This document shows positions 16,689 to 24,485 of a stretch of 64,000 nt of DNA, piece by piece. The position numbers and the translations under genes were made by a program. The notes under the pieces were generated by a model. That model had not been told where the DNA came from. It saw nothing but the letters and a program-made list of their open reading frames with translations, and made no database searches. Origin of the DNA: Nocardia sp. NBC_01503 (GTDB taxonomy: Bacteria > Actinomycetota > Actinomycetes > Mycobacteriales > Mycobacteriaceae); NCBI RefSeq assembly GCF_036327755.1, contig NZ_CP109596.1, forward strand, positions 6,696,001-6,760,000, written 5' to 3'. Within the stretch, counting starts at the first letter, position 1, and every line of letters begins with the position of its first letter.

Positions 16689-17834
16689 ATGCGAATCATG
16701 CCGACCGCGGCCGCCTTGACCGCGCTGCTCGCGGTGGCGGGCTGCTCCAGCGTGAACACCGACAGCACGCCCAAGACCGTCACCTCCACTCTGATGCAGG
16801 TATCGCCCCGCCGAGTCGATCAGGTACGCAACGATATCGACGCGATCGTGCGCTCCGGTATACCCGGCGTGATCGCCACCTTGAGCGAGAGTGGCCAGAC
16901 CGTGACGCTCACCTCGGGCGTCGCGGATCGCAGCACCGGCGCGCCGATTCCCATGACCCCGCCACAGCAGATCCGCGTCGGCAGCATCTCCAAAACCTTC
17001 ACCTCCGCGATCATCATGCAGCTGGTGGCGGAGAACAAGATTCGCCTCGACGACTCCGTCGACACCTACCTGCCCGGCCTACTGGTCGGCGACGGTGTCG
17101 ACGGCCGCAACATCACCATCCGGCAGCTACTGCAACATCGCAGCGGTCTACCGGAATTGACCGACGACCCCCAGATCGACGAGTACCGCGCGGCTCTGGC
17201 AGGCCGCACCTACACGCCCGCGCAGGAGGTGACGATCGCCCTGCGTTTTCCAGCCAAATTCGCCCCCGGCACGAAATACACGTACACCAACACCAATTAC
17301 ATCGTCGCCGCCATGCTGATCGAAAAAGTCACAGGCAGAAGCTATTCAGAGGAATTGACCGGCCGTATCACCGCTCCCTTCCACCTGGTCGACACCTACC
17401 TCCCCGCCACCGGCGACCAGGAAATACGCGGCCCCCACCCGCACGGCTACACCACCATCGACGGTGTCCTCACCGACGCCACCCGCTCCGAACCCTCCGT
17501 CCCCTGGGCAGCTGGCGCGATCATCTCCACCGGCGCCGATCTCAACCACTTCTACCAAGCCCTGGTTTCGGGCCAAGTGGTCCCACCCGCCCAACTCCAG
17601 GAAATGCTCGCCGGCAACCCCGTCCCCGGCACCCCCTTCCAGTACGCCCTGGGCATCGGCAGCACCCAACTCTCCTGCGGCGCCCAATACTTCGGGCACA
17701 CCGGCGGCATAGCCGGCTACACCACCATCACCGGCGCCACCGCAGAAGGCCGCTCCGCCACGATCGCCATGACCGGCGCCCCCGACCACAACCCGGACAT
17801 ACCTGCCCTCATGTCCCACGCCCTCTGCCCCTGA
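16689..17834 (+). CDS. serine hydrolase lipoprotein (class C beta-lactamase/DD-peptidase fold)
   Basis: The ATG at 16689 is chosen because it gives a lipoprotein signal peptide (MRIMPTAAALTALLAVAGCSS, lipobox VAGC). The product has 381 residues. The penicillin-binding fold motifs are present: SxxK as SISK in IRVGSISKTFTSA, the YxN motif as YTYTNTNYIVAAMLIEKVTG, and HTGG as the KTG equivalent near the C-terminus. LLQHRSGLPEL is a family hallmark. It is likely a D,D-carboxypeptidase, esterase or beta-lactamase anchored outside the membrane. Which activity applies cannot be decided from sequence. A second ATG (16698) is a possible alternative start. Confidence 0.88.
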   Translation: MRIMPTAAALTALLAVAGCSSVNTDSTPKTVTSTLMQVSPRRVDQVRNDIDAIVRSGIPGVIATLSESGQTVTLTSGVADRSTGAPIPMTPPQQIRVGSISKTFTSAIIMQLVAENKIRLDDSVDTYLPGLLVGDGVDGRNITIRQLLQHRSGLPELTDDPQIDEYRAALAGRTYTPAQEVTIALRFPAKFAPGTKYTYTNTNYIVAAMLIEKVTGRSYSEELTGRITAPFHLVDTYLPATGDQEIRGPHPHGYTTIDGVLTDATRSEPSVPWAAGAIISTGADLNHFYQALVSGQVVPPAQLQEMLAGNPVPGTPFQYALGIGSTQLSCGAQYFGHTGGIAGYTTITGATAEGRSATIAMTGAPDHNPDIPALMSHALCP

Positions 17835-17896
17835 CCAACACCCGTGCGATGGCGCGGGCAAACCTCGACCAACTCCTCCGCACCATTACGTACAAG

Positions 17897-18427
17897 TCAT
17901 CGGGTGCGGTGGAGCTCCGCTGCGAGGGTGAGGAGTTCGGGCATATGGGGGCCGTCGGTGGCTGCTCGATCGAGGGCCTCCGCCAGCGGGAAGGTGCGGA
18001 CTTCGAGGATCTGTTCGGCATCATCGGGATTGGTGGGAGCACCCGCCAGCCGTACATCGGCGGTGCACCAGAGCCACGCTTTGCGCGGATGGGGTTGCCA
18101 GGGGCGATAGGGCGCAGGGCGGTCGGTGACCGCGTGATGCGCGCCGAACCAGTGCAGCGGGCCGACGAGTTCAGCTCCGGCCTCCTCGTGGAGTTCGCGG
18201 ATTACGCAGTCACGCACGGACTCCGATCCCTCTCGGGTACCGCCGGGAACCAGCCAGAAGCCGCGACTGTCGCGGCAGAGCACGATTTCGTCGCCGACGA
18301 AGCAGATGACGTGAATATTGGTGACCAGGTCATCGGGCGGAAGTTCGGTCGAGAACTGAACGTCCAGGCCACCCCATTCCCAGCGAGCGGGAGTGTGCAG
18401 CAGGGGGTAGCGGTCCGCGAGTGTCAC
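17897..18427 (-). CDS. NUDIX hydrolase
   Basis: This 176-residue protein starts at a GTG. The Nudix box reads GGTREGSESVRDCVIRELHEEAG, broken here at its key residues G-x5-E-x7-REL-x-EEAG, at about residues 68-90. It hydrolyses a nucleoside diphosphate linked to another moiety, with Mg2+ held by the REL-x-EE glutamates. The N-terminal region with LHTPARWEWGGLDVQFS is specific to this subgroup, and the substrate is unknown. It converges with the serine hydrolase gene. Confidence 0.9.
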   Translation of the reverse strand: MTLADRYPLLHTPARWEWGGLDVQFSTELPPDDLVTNIHVICFVGDEIVLCRDSRGFWLVPGGTREGSESVRDCVIRELHEEAGAELVGPLHWFGAHHAVTDRPAPYRPWQPHPRKAWLWCTADVRLAGAPTNPDDAEQILEVRTFPLAEALDRAATDGPHMPELLTLAAELHRTR

Positions 18428-18534
18428 GGTTCGACCGTAGCTCGAGCTGGGCGTAATCGCCTGGGGCTCTATGCTGCCCGCGCGATCGGGGTACTCGCCC
18501 GGACGCCTAGAACTCGTTTCAGTATGGTTCCCCC

Positions 18535-18984
18535 ATGACCCTTGTCATCGACAACAGCGTGGAGATCGACGCACCCGCCGACCTGGTGTGGCAGGTGCTC
18601 ACCGACGTGGCCAAATACGGCGAGTGGAATCCCTTCGTCCCCTCCTGCCAGACCACCCTCGAACCCGGCACCCCGATCGATATGCAGGTGCGCCTGCTCG
18701 GCTCGAAGCCGCGTCAGCAGCGCGAATTCATCCGGACCCACACTCCGGGCAAGGAATTCAGCTACAACATGAAGCCGGTGCCGGGTCTGTTGAACAGTCT
18801 GCGCCAGCACAATGTGATCCCGCTGGAGGATGGCCGCACCCGCTACACCTCGCATTTCGAGCTCAATGGCCCGGTGAGCATTCTGGTCAGCGCGGTTCTC
18901 GGCGGCGCGATGCGCAAGGGATTCAACGGTATGACCGACGGCCTGAAGCAGCGCTCCGAGTCGCTCGCGGCAGTGCAAGGCTGA
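18535..18984 (+). CDS. SRPBCC family (START/Bet v1-like) protein
   Basis: This 149-residue protein begins with IDNSVEIDAPADLVWQVLTD, followed by EWNPFVPSC, the typical N-terminus of polyketide-cyclase/SRPBCC proteins. The fold makes a hydrophobic ligand pocket, so lipid or aromatic binding is plausible. No catalytic residue can be assigned. The gene stands alone and ends at a strong bidirectional terminator. Confidence 0.85.
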   Translation: MTLVIDNSVEIDAPADLVWQVLTDVAKYGEWNPFVPSCQTTLEPGTPIDMQVRLLGSKPRQQREFIRTHTPGKEFSYNMKPVPGLLNSLRQHNVIPLEDGRTRYTSHFELNGPVSILVSAVLGGAMRKGFNGMTDGLKQRSESLAAVQG

Positions 18985-19009
18985 CGAAAGCCGTTGTGCG
19001 GAAAAGAAA

Positions 19010-19043
19010 AGCGCCTATCCATTGATGTCAATGGATAGGCGCT
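19010..19043. terminator. strong bidirectional terminator
   Basis: Sixteen-bp perfectly complementary arms, AGCGCCTATCCATTGA (19010-19025) and TCAATGGATAGGCGCT (19028-19043), flank a TG centre. The hairpin lies between the convergent SRPBCC gene and the small protein gene, with an A-run before it (U-run for the minus strand). Confidence 0.85.
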
Positions 19044-19049
19044 GATCGG

Positions 19050-19274
19050 TTACGCCTCGAACGGAATCGTATTTCCGGCCTGATCACGCATTCCCTGTCC
19101 GGCTTCGATCGCCTCCACCAGGTCTTCGACGCTCGACCACCGCAGTGGCGGCCGATCGTCGAGATTTCCGATGGTGTACCAGGTATCGGTGTCGCGGTAT
19201 CGAACCAAACCGGTTCCCGCATCGTCGACGGCGACGTCGAGTGCCCCCGACACCGTCCCTTCCTCCTGGGTCAT
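19050..19274 (-). CDS. small hypothetical protein
   Basis: This 74-residue acidic protein starts at ATG 19272-19274. It has no signal peptide or membrane segment. The first half (SGALDVAVDDAGTGLVRYRDTDTWYTIG) looks like beta strands, and the second half (SSVEDLVEAIEAG) like a helix. I do not recognise a family. It lies 35 bp downstream of the HNH nuclease gene on the same strand, so it could be co-transcribed. An immunity-like role towards that nuclease can be imagined but nothing in the sequence proves it. Confidence 0.6.
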   Translation of the reverse strand: MTQEEGTVSGALDVAVDDAGTGLVRYRDTDTWYTIGNLDDRPPLRWSSVEDLVEAIEAGQGMRDQAGNTIPFEA

Positions 19275-19309
19275 GACGGCTGCTGCGGCGGGTATCTCGA
19301 TGACGTCGA

Positions 19310-20086
19310 TTATCTGAACCCTCCTTGTTTGACGCAGTCGTCGACTGCGGTGAGCAGTGCTTTGCGCTCGTCGGGATCAACGGTCAGATTGTATTTTATC
19401 TTTATCTGGATGTAGTGATCGAGATAGCCACACCGGAAGCTTCCCGGCGGAAGGTAATGCGCGGCATCCTGATCGCCCTTGGATCTATTCGCCGAGGGGT
19501 CCGAGGCGATGAGGTTGATCGCGTCATTGGCAATATTCCGGCGGGTGTCCTCATCCATCTTTCCCGCGCCCGAACGCCAGGCTTCGGCAAGCGGGACAAT
19601 GTGCTCGGCGTCCACGCCCGCCGGATCGGTAATGAACTTGTACGGCTTGAGTTTTCCGGTCTTCGCATCGAGGACGCCGTACTGGTCTTTCCAGCCGCCA
19701 TCTTTACCGACCTTCAGCTCGCAGGTTTTCGCGTCGAGGGTGACCGTGCCGCTCGCGTCGCGCAGCATCATCACATCGCGAGTCGTGCATTTGCTGTACT
19801 GCGCGAATGCCTGACCGAAGCCGTGCGCGGGCGTGTTGTGGTCCCAGTGCGGGAACTTCTCCCGGCTGTAACCGGTCATCGGGAGTTCGTCCGCGACAGC
19901 GAGTTTCGCCACCGCCGCGGCGACCTGTTTACCGTCGGCGGAGGCGGTGACCGGGGGGTTCTTACCGCCGGTATCGGTGCCGCTCCGCTGCTCGAGGATG
20001 ACGGCGATGACGACCAGCGCCACGGTCAGCAGCAGACCGACAAGGGTGGAGAGTCCCTTACGGGACTTGGGGATGGACAGTTTCAT
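19310..20086 (-). CDS. membrane-anchored HNH endonuclease family protein
   Basis: This 258-residue protein has a basic N-terminus, one transmembrane or signal segment (about residues 13-30, GLSTLVGLLLTVALVVIAVIL) and an extracytoplasmic domain. The nuclease motif is DAEHIVPLAEAW, with the catalytic His, followed by DAINLIASDPSANRSKGDQ, the DUF1524/HNH (GmrSD-like C-terminal) pattern. Four Cys in the exported part may form disulfides. Such secreted actinobacterial nucleases are thought to degrade extracellular DNA for nutrition or DNA processing. The role of this one is not known. Confidence 0.85.
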   Translation of the reverse strand: MKLSIPKSRKGLSTLVGLLLTVALVVIAVILEQRSGTDTGGKNPPVTASADGKQVAAAVAKLAVADELPMTGYSREKFPHWDHNTPAHGFGQAFAQYSKCTTRDVMMLRDASGTVTLDAKTCELKVGKDGGWKDQYGVLDAKTGKLKPYKFITDPAGVDAEHIVPLAEAWRSGAGKMDEDTRRNIANDAINLIASDPSANRSKGDQDAAHYLPPGSFRCGYLDHYIQIKIKYNLTVDPDERKALLTAVDDCVKQGGFR

Positions 20087-20313
20087 GCCGCACCTGCCGC
20101 AAAACCCTGGGGCAGCATCGGTTTCCGGGGGCGCGATGGCTCACTTTGCAACATATCCCGAACACCGTCGCAATCCTCTACCCGAAACAGCAAGTCACAC
20201 CGACGGTTCGGAGACGGGGGTCACACGAGCAGACCCCGAATCGGGGCCGTCGGCGAACGCGGCGCTACTAATAGCTTGAGGCAGACCGAGATCGAGAACA
20301 AGTGGAACGCAAA

Positions 20314-20343
20314 CGCCGCGCCGACAACATGATCGGCGCGGCG
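20314..20343 (-). terminator. hairpin terminator after the nitronate monooxygenase-like gene
   Basis: An 11-bp perfect stem CGCCGCGCCGA/TCGGCGCGGCG with an 8-nt loop lies 32 bp past the stop on the minus strand, followed there by TTT. The remaining 20087-20313 sequence upstream of the HNH gene shows no gene. Confidence 0.75.
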
Positions 20344-20374
20344 AGTCGTTCGGAAACGACAGCGTGCGGGAAGG

Positions 20375-21496
20375 CTATTGATTGTTCAGCTTGTTCAGGC
20401 GCTCGCAGGATTCCAGGTACTCGGTGATGAGGCGTTGCACCACATCGGTGGAGCGTTCGATCTTGTTCAGCTGGCCGACGACCTGGCCGACCGGGTTGAA
20501 GTTCACGTCCTTGGCGGCCTCGGGGTACTTGTGCCCGCGCTTGACGCCGTCGATGGTGACCATCATCTGCAGCGGCATGCCGAGCGGGTTCGGGGTGTCG
20601 TCCCGCTCCCACGCCTCGGTCCAGTCGTTCTTGAGCATGCGGCACGGCTTACCGGTCCAGGACCGCGAGCGCACGGTATCGCTGCTGGTGGCGTCGATGT
20701 AGGTCTGCATCTGCGCGGGCGGCACATTGGCCTCCTCGACGGTCAGCCAGAGCGAACCGGTCCACGCGCCCTGCGCACCCATGGCCAGCGCGGAGGCGAC
20801 CTGACGACCGTTGCCGATACCACCGGCGGCGAGCGCCGGCATATCGCCGATGGCGTCGACGACCTGGGGCCACAACACCATCGAGGAGACCTCGCCGCAG
20901 TGGCCGCCACCCTCGGTGCCCTGCATGACGACGAAGTCGAGTCCGGCGTTCTTGTGGTTCATGGCGTGCTTGACCGAACCGCACAGCGCGCCGATCAGGC
21001 GGCCCGAGTCCTGGATCTGCTTGATCACGTCATCGGGCGGGGTGCCCAGCGCGTTCGCGACCAGCTTGGCCTTGGGGTGCTTGAGAATGACATCGATCTG
21101 CGGGGCGACCGTGGTGGCGGTCCAGCCCAGCAGCTGGTTCGGCTGCTCGTCCGCGGGCAGCTCGGGCACATTGTGATCGGCGAGGATCTTGGCCGCGAAA
21201 TCGCGGTGACCCTGCGGGACCAGCTTGGCGAGCTGGGCTTCGAGCTCCTGCGGGCTCAGTCCCTCGACGCCCTTGCCCTCGTACTTGGAGGGGATGACGA
21301 GGTCGACGCCGTATACGCCCTGGACGTGCTCGTCGAGCCAGGTCAGCTCGACCTCGAGCTGTTCGGGGCTGAAGCCGACCGCGCCGAGCACGCCCAGGCC
21401 ACCGGCATTGCTGACCGCGGCGGCCACATCGCGGCAATGGGTGAACGCGAAGATGGGTACATCGATGCCCAGGCGATCACAGATCTCGGTACGCAT
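20375..21496 (-). CDS. nitronate monooxygenase-like FMN flavoprotein
   Basis: This 373-residue TIM-barrel protein belongs to the NMO/2-nitropropane dioxygenase family. Evidence includes DVPIFAFTHCRDVAAAVSNAGGLGVLGAV at the N-terminus (first barrel strand and glycine-rich FMN region), FVVMQGTEGGGHCGEV with the conserved GxEAGGH-like element, and PALAAGGIGNGRQVASALAMGAQGAWTGS near the phosphate-binding end. Some actinobacterial members act in steroid-ring catabolism (IpdC) rather than on nitronates. The KstR-like box upstream makes a lipid or steroid link worth considering. Its N-terminus resembles that longer subgroup, but the exact reaction is unproven. Confidence 0.85.
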   Translation of the reverse strand: MRTEICDRLGIDVPIFAFTHCRDVAAAVSNAGGLGVLGAVGFSPEQLEVELTWLDEHVQGVYGVDLVIPSKYEGKGVEGLSPQELEAQLAKLVPQGHRDFAAKILADHNVPELPADEQPNQLLGWTATTVAPQIDVILKHPKAKLVANALGTPPDDVIKQIQDSGRLIGALCGSVKHAMNHKNAGLDFVVMQGTEGGGHCGEVSSMVLWPQVVDAIGDMPALAAGGIGNGRQVASALAMGAQGAWTGSLWLTVEEANVPPAQMQTYIDATSSDTVRSRSWTGKPCRMLKNDWTEAWERDDTPNPLGMPLQMMVTIDGVKRGHKYPEAAKDVNFNPVGQVVGQLNKIERSTDVVQRLITEYLESCERLNKLNNQ

Positions 21497-21548
21497 GTGT
21501 GGGGGGCTCCTCTAACTTCCCGGCACTGGAATGTTCTGCCCATCACAC

Positions 21549-21562
21549 TAGAACATGTTCTA
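21549..21562. promoter_or_regulatory. KstR-like palindrome upstream of the flavoprotein gene
   Basis: TAGAACATGTTCTA is a perfect 14-bp palindrome 53 bp upstream of the flavoprotein start. It matches the published KstR consensus TNNAACNNGTTNNA at every fixed position. A second copy with one mismatch, AACAACATGTTCTA (21605-21618), overlaps the 3' end of the neighbouring NUDIX gene. Confidence 0.6.
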
Positions 21563-21615
21563 CATTCAGACCAGTCTCGCGACGCCTACCGGTCGGCACC
21601 TGTCAACAACATGTT

Positions 21616-22023
21616 CTAGTTGGTGAGATCGGGGTGATGTGCGAGGCGGCCATCGGCGAGCAGATCGTCGAATAACAACTGGTCGACCGGCGGAACATGC
21701 GGGCGATCGGCGTAGGTGAACCAGGCCATCTCCTCGATCTCGCTACTGACCGCGAGCGTACCGCTGTACTCGGCGGTGTAACAGGCCATCCGCACCACGG
21801 CATCGGGAATCGCCGCTTCGTAAGTCCCAACGTGCACAACGGATTCCGGCAACAACGCGACGGTCAACTCCTCGTCGATCTCCCGCACCAGCGTCTCCAG
21901 ATCGGACTCCGCCCCCTCCCGCTTCCCACCCGGAATATAGAAGACGTCCTTCCCCTTCGGCCGGGCACAAAGAATCCGCCCACCCTCGATCCGCACCCAC
22001 GCCACAGTGTCGATCAGCCGCAT
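21616..22023 (-). CDS. NUDIX hydrolase
   Basis: This 135-residue protein carries a Nudix box GGKREGAESDLETLV...REIDEEL at about residues 33-55. The Gly, Glu and REI-x-EE elements are intact. The small size and the N-terminal VAWVRIEGGRILCARPKGKD fit MutT/ADP-ribose-type enzymes that clear modified nucleotides or nucleotide sugars. The substrate is unassigned. It lies upstream of, and on the same strand as, the flavoprotein gene, with about 120 bp between them including the palindromes. Confidence 0.9.
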   Translation of the reverse strand: MRLIDTVAWVRIEGGRILCARPKGKDVFYIPGGKREGAESDLETLVREIDEELTVALLPESVVHVGTYEAAIPDAVVRMACYTAEYSGTLAVSSEIEEMAWFTYADRPHVPPVDQLLFDDLLADGRLAHHPDLTN

Positions 22024-22155
22024 CCCCGCAGCCTAAGCCAGTGCCCCCGACGTGCGTGTGCTGGCGCGGGGAGCTACTCGGCGTATGCCTGCGCCGCTAC
22101 CCGCGGGTTGGCTGGAGTGGGCTCTCCGGCAAGGGGATTCGACTAAAATTCGGGG

Positions 22156-22647
22156 ATGAGGCGGATCGCGGCGGGGGTTGCGGTGGCTGTTGGGGTTGCC
22201 GTGACGGTCGGCGCGTGTCAATCCGCTGGGGATTCGACGGGGAGGACGACGGGTTCGGTCAGCTCCAGCGTCGGGCTGCCGGGGGATACAACCCCGGCGG
22301 TGGCGGTTTGGGCTGTGCCGCAGGCGTTTTTGGGGAAGTGGACGGGGACTGTCAGTGGCGGGGCGGGGGCCTTCGATTTGGTGTTCACGATCAAGTCGGG
22401 GAAGGGGGCCGAGGAGGTGGTCGATGCCATCAGCACCGCGCAGGGATCGGGGAATCGATGCGAGAGCATCGGGCGGATGGTCAATGGGGTGGAGAACGAA
22501 TTGACGTTCGCTTTCCGGGTGACCGGCGGTACGGGGTGTGATGACGGGGGGAAGTTGGCCACCGTCGGACTGCGAGGTGATGGGTCGGTGAACTACAGCA
22601 GCGATCGGCCCGGTGGGAGGCTGACGGGGATGCTTCAGAAGAGTTGA
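22156..22647 (+). CDS. putative lipoprotein
   Basis: This 163-residue protein begins MRRIAAGVAVAVGVAVTVGACQS, a lipoprotein signal peptide with lipobox VGAC. A Ser/Thr/Gly-rich linker is followed by a domain starting VPQAFLGKWTGTVSG, resembling small beta-barrel exported proteins of actinobacteria, with a Cys pair (NRCESIGR and TGCDDGG). A TAAAAT -10-like box (22144-22149) lies just 6 nt before the ATG, so the mRNA may be leaderless. GGG glycine codons are more frequent than in neighbours. The function is unknown. Its last 13 bp overlap the convergent TetR gene. Confidence 0.75.
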   Translation: MRRIAAGVAVAVGVAVTVGACQSAGDSTGRTTGSVSSSVGLPGDTTPAVAVWAVPQAFLGKWTGTVSGGAGAFDLVFTIKSGKGAEEVVDAISTAQGSGNRCESIGRMVNGVENELTFAFRVTGGTGCDDGGKLATVGLRGDGSVNYSSDRPGGRLTGMLQKS

Positions 22648-23192
22648 TTCACCAGGAGATTCACCGATCGGGTGATGCGGTCGGTGTCGCCGGTGATCCA
22701 CCAGTCCATGATTACGCCCCGCATACCCGAGATCAGCAGGGTCGCGGCGGCTTCGGGATCCTCGATGGCAGGGTTTATGCGGGCGAGGGTTTCGGTCATC
22801 GCGGTAATGAGGACCTGGATCGCATCGGTGGCGTAGTCGGTGAAGGGGCTGCCGGGCACCGTGGCCGCGCCCAGGACTTGGAGCAGGACTCGGATGCTGA
22901 TCGAGGCCGTGCCGGTGGTGTTCAACATGAAGGATTGGCCCAGGCGGGATTTGAGGACGTCCGGATCGTCTATGCCCGCGAACAGGGTGGCGATATCGGG
23001 GCGTTGGGTCTCCAGCGCCGCCACCAGCATCTGCTCTTTGGTGCCGAAGTAGTGGATGAGCATGCGGGAGCTGGTGCCCAGGTACTCCGCGAGCGGGCGC
23101 AGGGAGAGTTCGGCCAGGCCACGGTCGGCTATATAGGCGATGACGCCTTCGAGGAGTTCGGCGCGGCGAGCGTGGTCGAGGGGGCGTGGCAC
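22635..23192 (-). CDS. TetR family regulator
   Basis: With the GTG at 23190-23192 the product has 185 residues. An ATG at 23234 would add 14 residues and overlap the divergent gene's start. The N-terminal HTH spans about residues 8-50 (AELLEGVIAYIADRGLAELSLRPLAEYLGTSSRMLIHYFGTKEQM). The C-terminal ligand domain is helical and unassigned. It is divergent from the ketosynthase gene with overlapping control signals and probably regulates that gene and itself. Confidence 0.85.
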   Translation of the reverse strand: MPRPLDHARRAELLEGVIAYIADRGLAELSLRPLAEYLGTSSRMLIHYFGTKEQMLVAALETQRPDIATLFAGIDDPDVLKSRLGQSFMLNTTGTASISIRVLLQVLGAATVPGSPFTDYATDAIQVLITAMTETLARINPAIEDPEAAATLLISGMRGVIMDWWITGDTDRITRSVNLLVNQLF

Positions 23193-23196
23193 GGAG

Positions 23197-23225
23197 TTGA
23201 CTGTAGCGGACGGTACAGGTATCCA
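23197..23225 (+). promoter_or_regulatory. ketosynthase promoter with embedded operator
   Basis: TTGACT (23197-23202) and TATCCA (23220-23225) are separated by 17 nt. The ketosynthase ATG at 23233 is only 7 nt beyond the -10, consistent with a leaderless transcript. Between the boxes, CTGTA (23201-23205) and TACAG (23214-23218) form an inverted repeat with an 8-nt spacer, a likely TetR site that would block the promoter. Confidence 0.5.
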
Positions 23226-23232
23226 TGTCGTC

Positions 23233-24474
23233 ATGGGTGTAGCAATTGGTACAGAAACTCGTAGTGTCGTGGTTACCGCGATGGCCGCCACCACCTGCCT
23301 CGGGCCGGATCTGGACACCACCTGGACGCGACTGCTCGCGGGTGAGAGCGGAATCGCCCCGCTCACAGACGATTTCGTGACCGAGCAGCAGCTGCCCGTG
23401 CGGATCGGCGGGAGATTGACCAATCAGCCGGGGGAGCAGCTGACCCGCATCGAACAGCGGCGCATGTCGTTCGTGCAGCAGCTCGCCCTGGTGCTCGGGC
23501 GGCGCGTCTGGCAGGAGGCCGGAACGCCGGAGGTCGAGGCGGAGCGACTCGCGGTGGCGGTGGGGACCGGACTCGGCGGCGGAGACGCCCTCGTGCACGC
23601 GGTGGATGTGATGCGGGCGGGCGGCTACCGCAAGGTGCCCCCCATGACGGTGCCCATGGTCATGCCGAATGGTTCGGCCGCCACCATCGGATTGGAGATC
23701 GGCGCGAAAGGCGGCGTCTACGCACCGGTTTCGGCGTGCGCGTCCGGCGCGGAGGCCATCGCGCACGGCTGGCGCCTGATCGCGACCGGTGAGGTCGATA
23801 TGGTGGTCGCGGGCGGCGTGGAGGGGCATATCGACGCGGTGCCGATCGCGAGTTTCGCCATGATGCGGGCCATGAGCACGCGCAATGACGAACCCGCGCG
23901 CGCCTCACGGCCTTTCGACAAGGATCGGGACGGATTCGTCTTCGGCGAGGCGGGGGCCATGCTGGTGCTGGAGTCCGAGGAACACGCACGGGCGCGCGGT
24001 GCGCGGATTCTCGGGCGAGTGCTCGGCGCGGGCATCACCTCGGACGGCTATCACATCACCGGCACCGCACCCGATGGTGATGGTGCGGCCCGCGCCATGC
24101 GCAAGGCGATCAACTCGGCGGGGTTGACCGCCAACGATATTCAGCACATCAACGCCCATGCCACCTCCACGCCGGTCGGTGATGCCTCCGAGGCCAATGC
24201 CATCGCGGCCGTCGCACCGGACGCCTCGGTCTACGCGCCGAAGTCCGCGCTCGGGCACTCGATCGGCGCGGTCGGTGCGCTGGAGGCGATCCTCACGCTG
24301 CGCACGCTGGAGCGCGGAATCATCCCGCCCACACTGAACTTCGAGCAGGGCGATGCCGCGACTCCGCTGGATATCGTCGCCGGTGCACCCCGCGATCAGA
24401 CCCTGGACTACGCGCTGAGCAATTCGTTCGGCTTCGGCGGCCACAATGTGACCCTCACGCTGGGTCGCGCCTGA
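23233..24474 (+). CDS. beta-ketoacyl-ACP synthase (FabF/KasA-like)
   Basis: The ATG at 23233 gives 413 residues, normal for the family. The Cys-His-His triad is present: Cys in PVSACASGAEAIAHG, the first His in NAHATSTPVGDASE, and the second His in KSALGHSIGAVGALEA. GGVEGHIDAVPIASFAMMRAMST and RPFDKDRDGFVFGEAGAMLVLE are FabF/Kas hallmarks. The enzyme condenses malonyl-ACP with acyl-ACP in fatty-acid or meromycolate elongation. It stands outside any fatty-acid operon and is paired with a TetR regulator, so a specialised role is likely. The stop is 11 bp from the convergent PAP2 gene. Confidence 0.92.
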   Translation: MGVAIGTETRSVVVTAMAATTCLGPDLDTTWTRLLAGESGIAPLTDDFVTEQQLPVRIGGRLTNQPGEQLTRIEQRRMSFVQQLALVLGRRVWQEAGTPEVEAERLAVAVGTGLGGGDALVHAVDVMRAGGYRKVPPMTVPMVMPNGSAATIGLEIGAKGGVYAPVSACASGAEAIAHGWRLIATGEVDMVVAGGVEGHIDAVPIASFAMMRAMSTRNDEPARASRPFDKDRDGFVFGEAGAMLVLESEEHARARGARILGRVLGAGITSDGYHITGTAPDGDGAARAMRKAINSAGLTANDIQHINAHATSTPVGDASEANAIAAVAPDASVYAPKSALGHSIGAVGALEAILTLRTLERGIIPPTLNFEQGDAATPLDIVAGAPRDQTLDYALSNSFGFGGHNVTLTLGRA

Positions 24475-24485
24475 CCGCGAAGAGC

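Noticed and set aside
19050..20086. HNH nuclease plus small protein as a toxin/immunity system
   Set aside because: The nuclease resembles common secreted housekeeping-type actinobacterial HNH proteins, and the small protein has no immunity family signature.
22033..23829. Long 598-codon reverse frame
   Set aside because: It runs antisense through the lipoprotein, TetR and ketosynthase genes and has the Arg/Pro/His-rich composition of a high-GC shadow frame with no recognisable domain.
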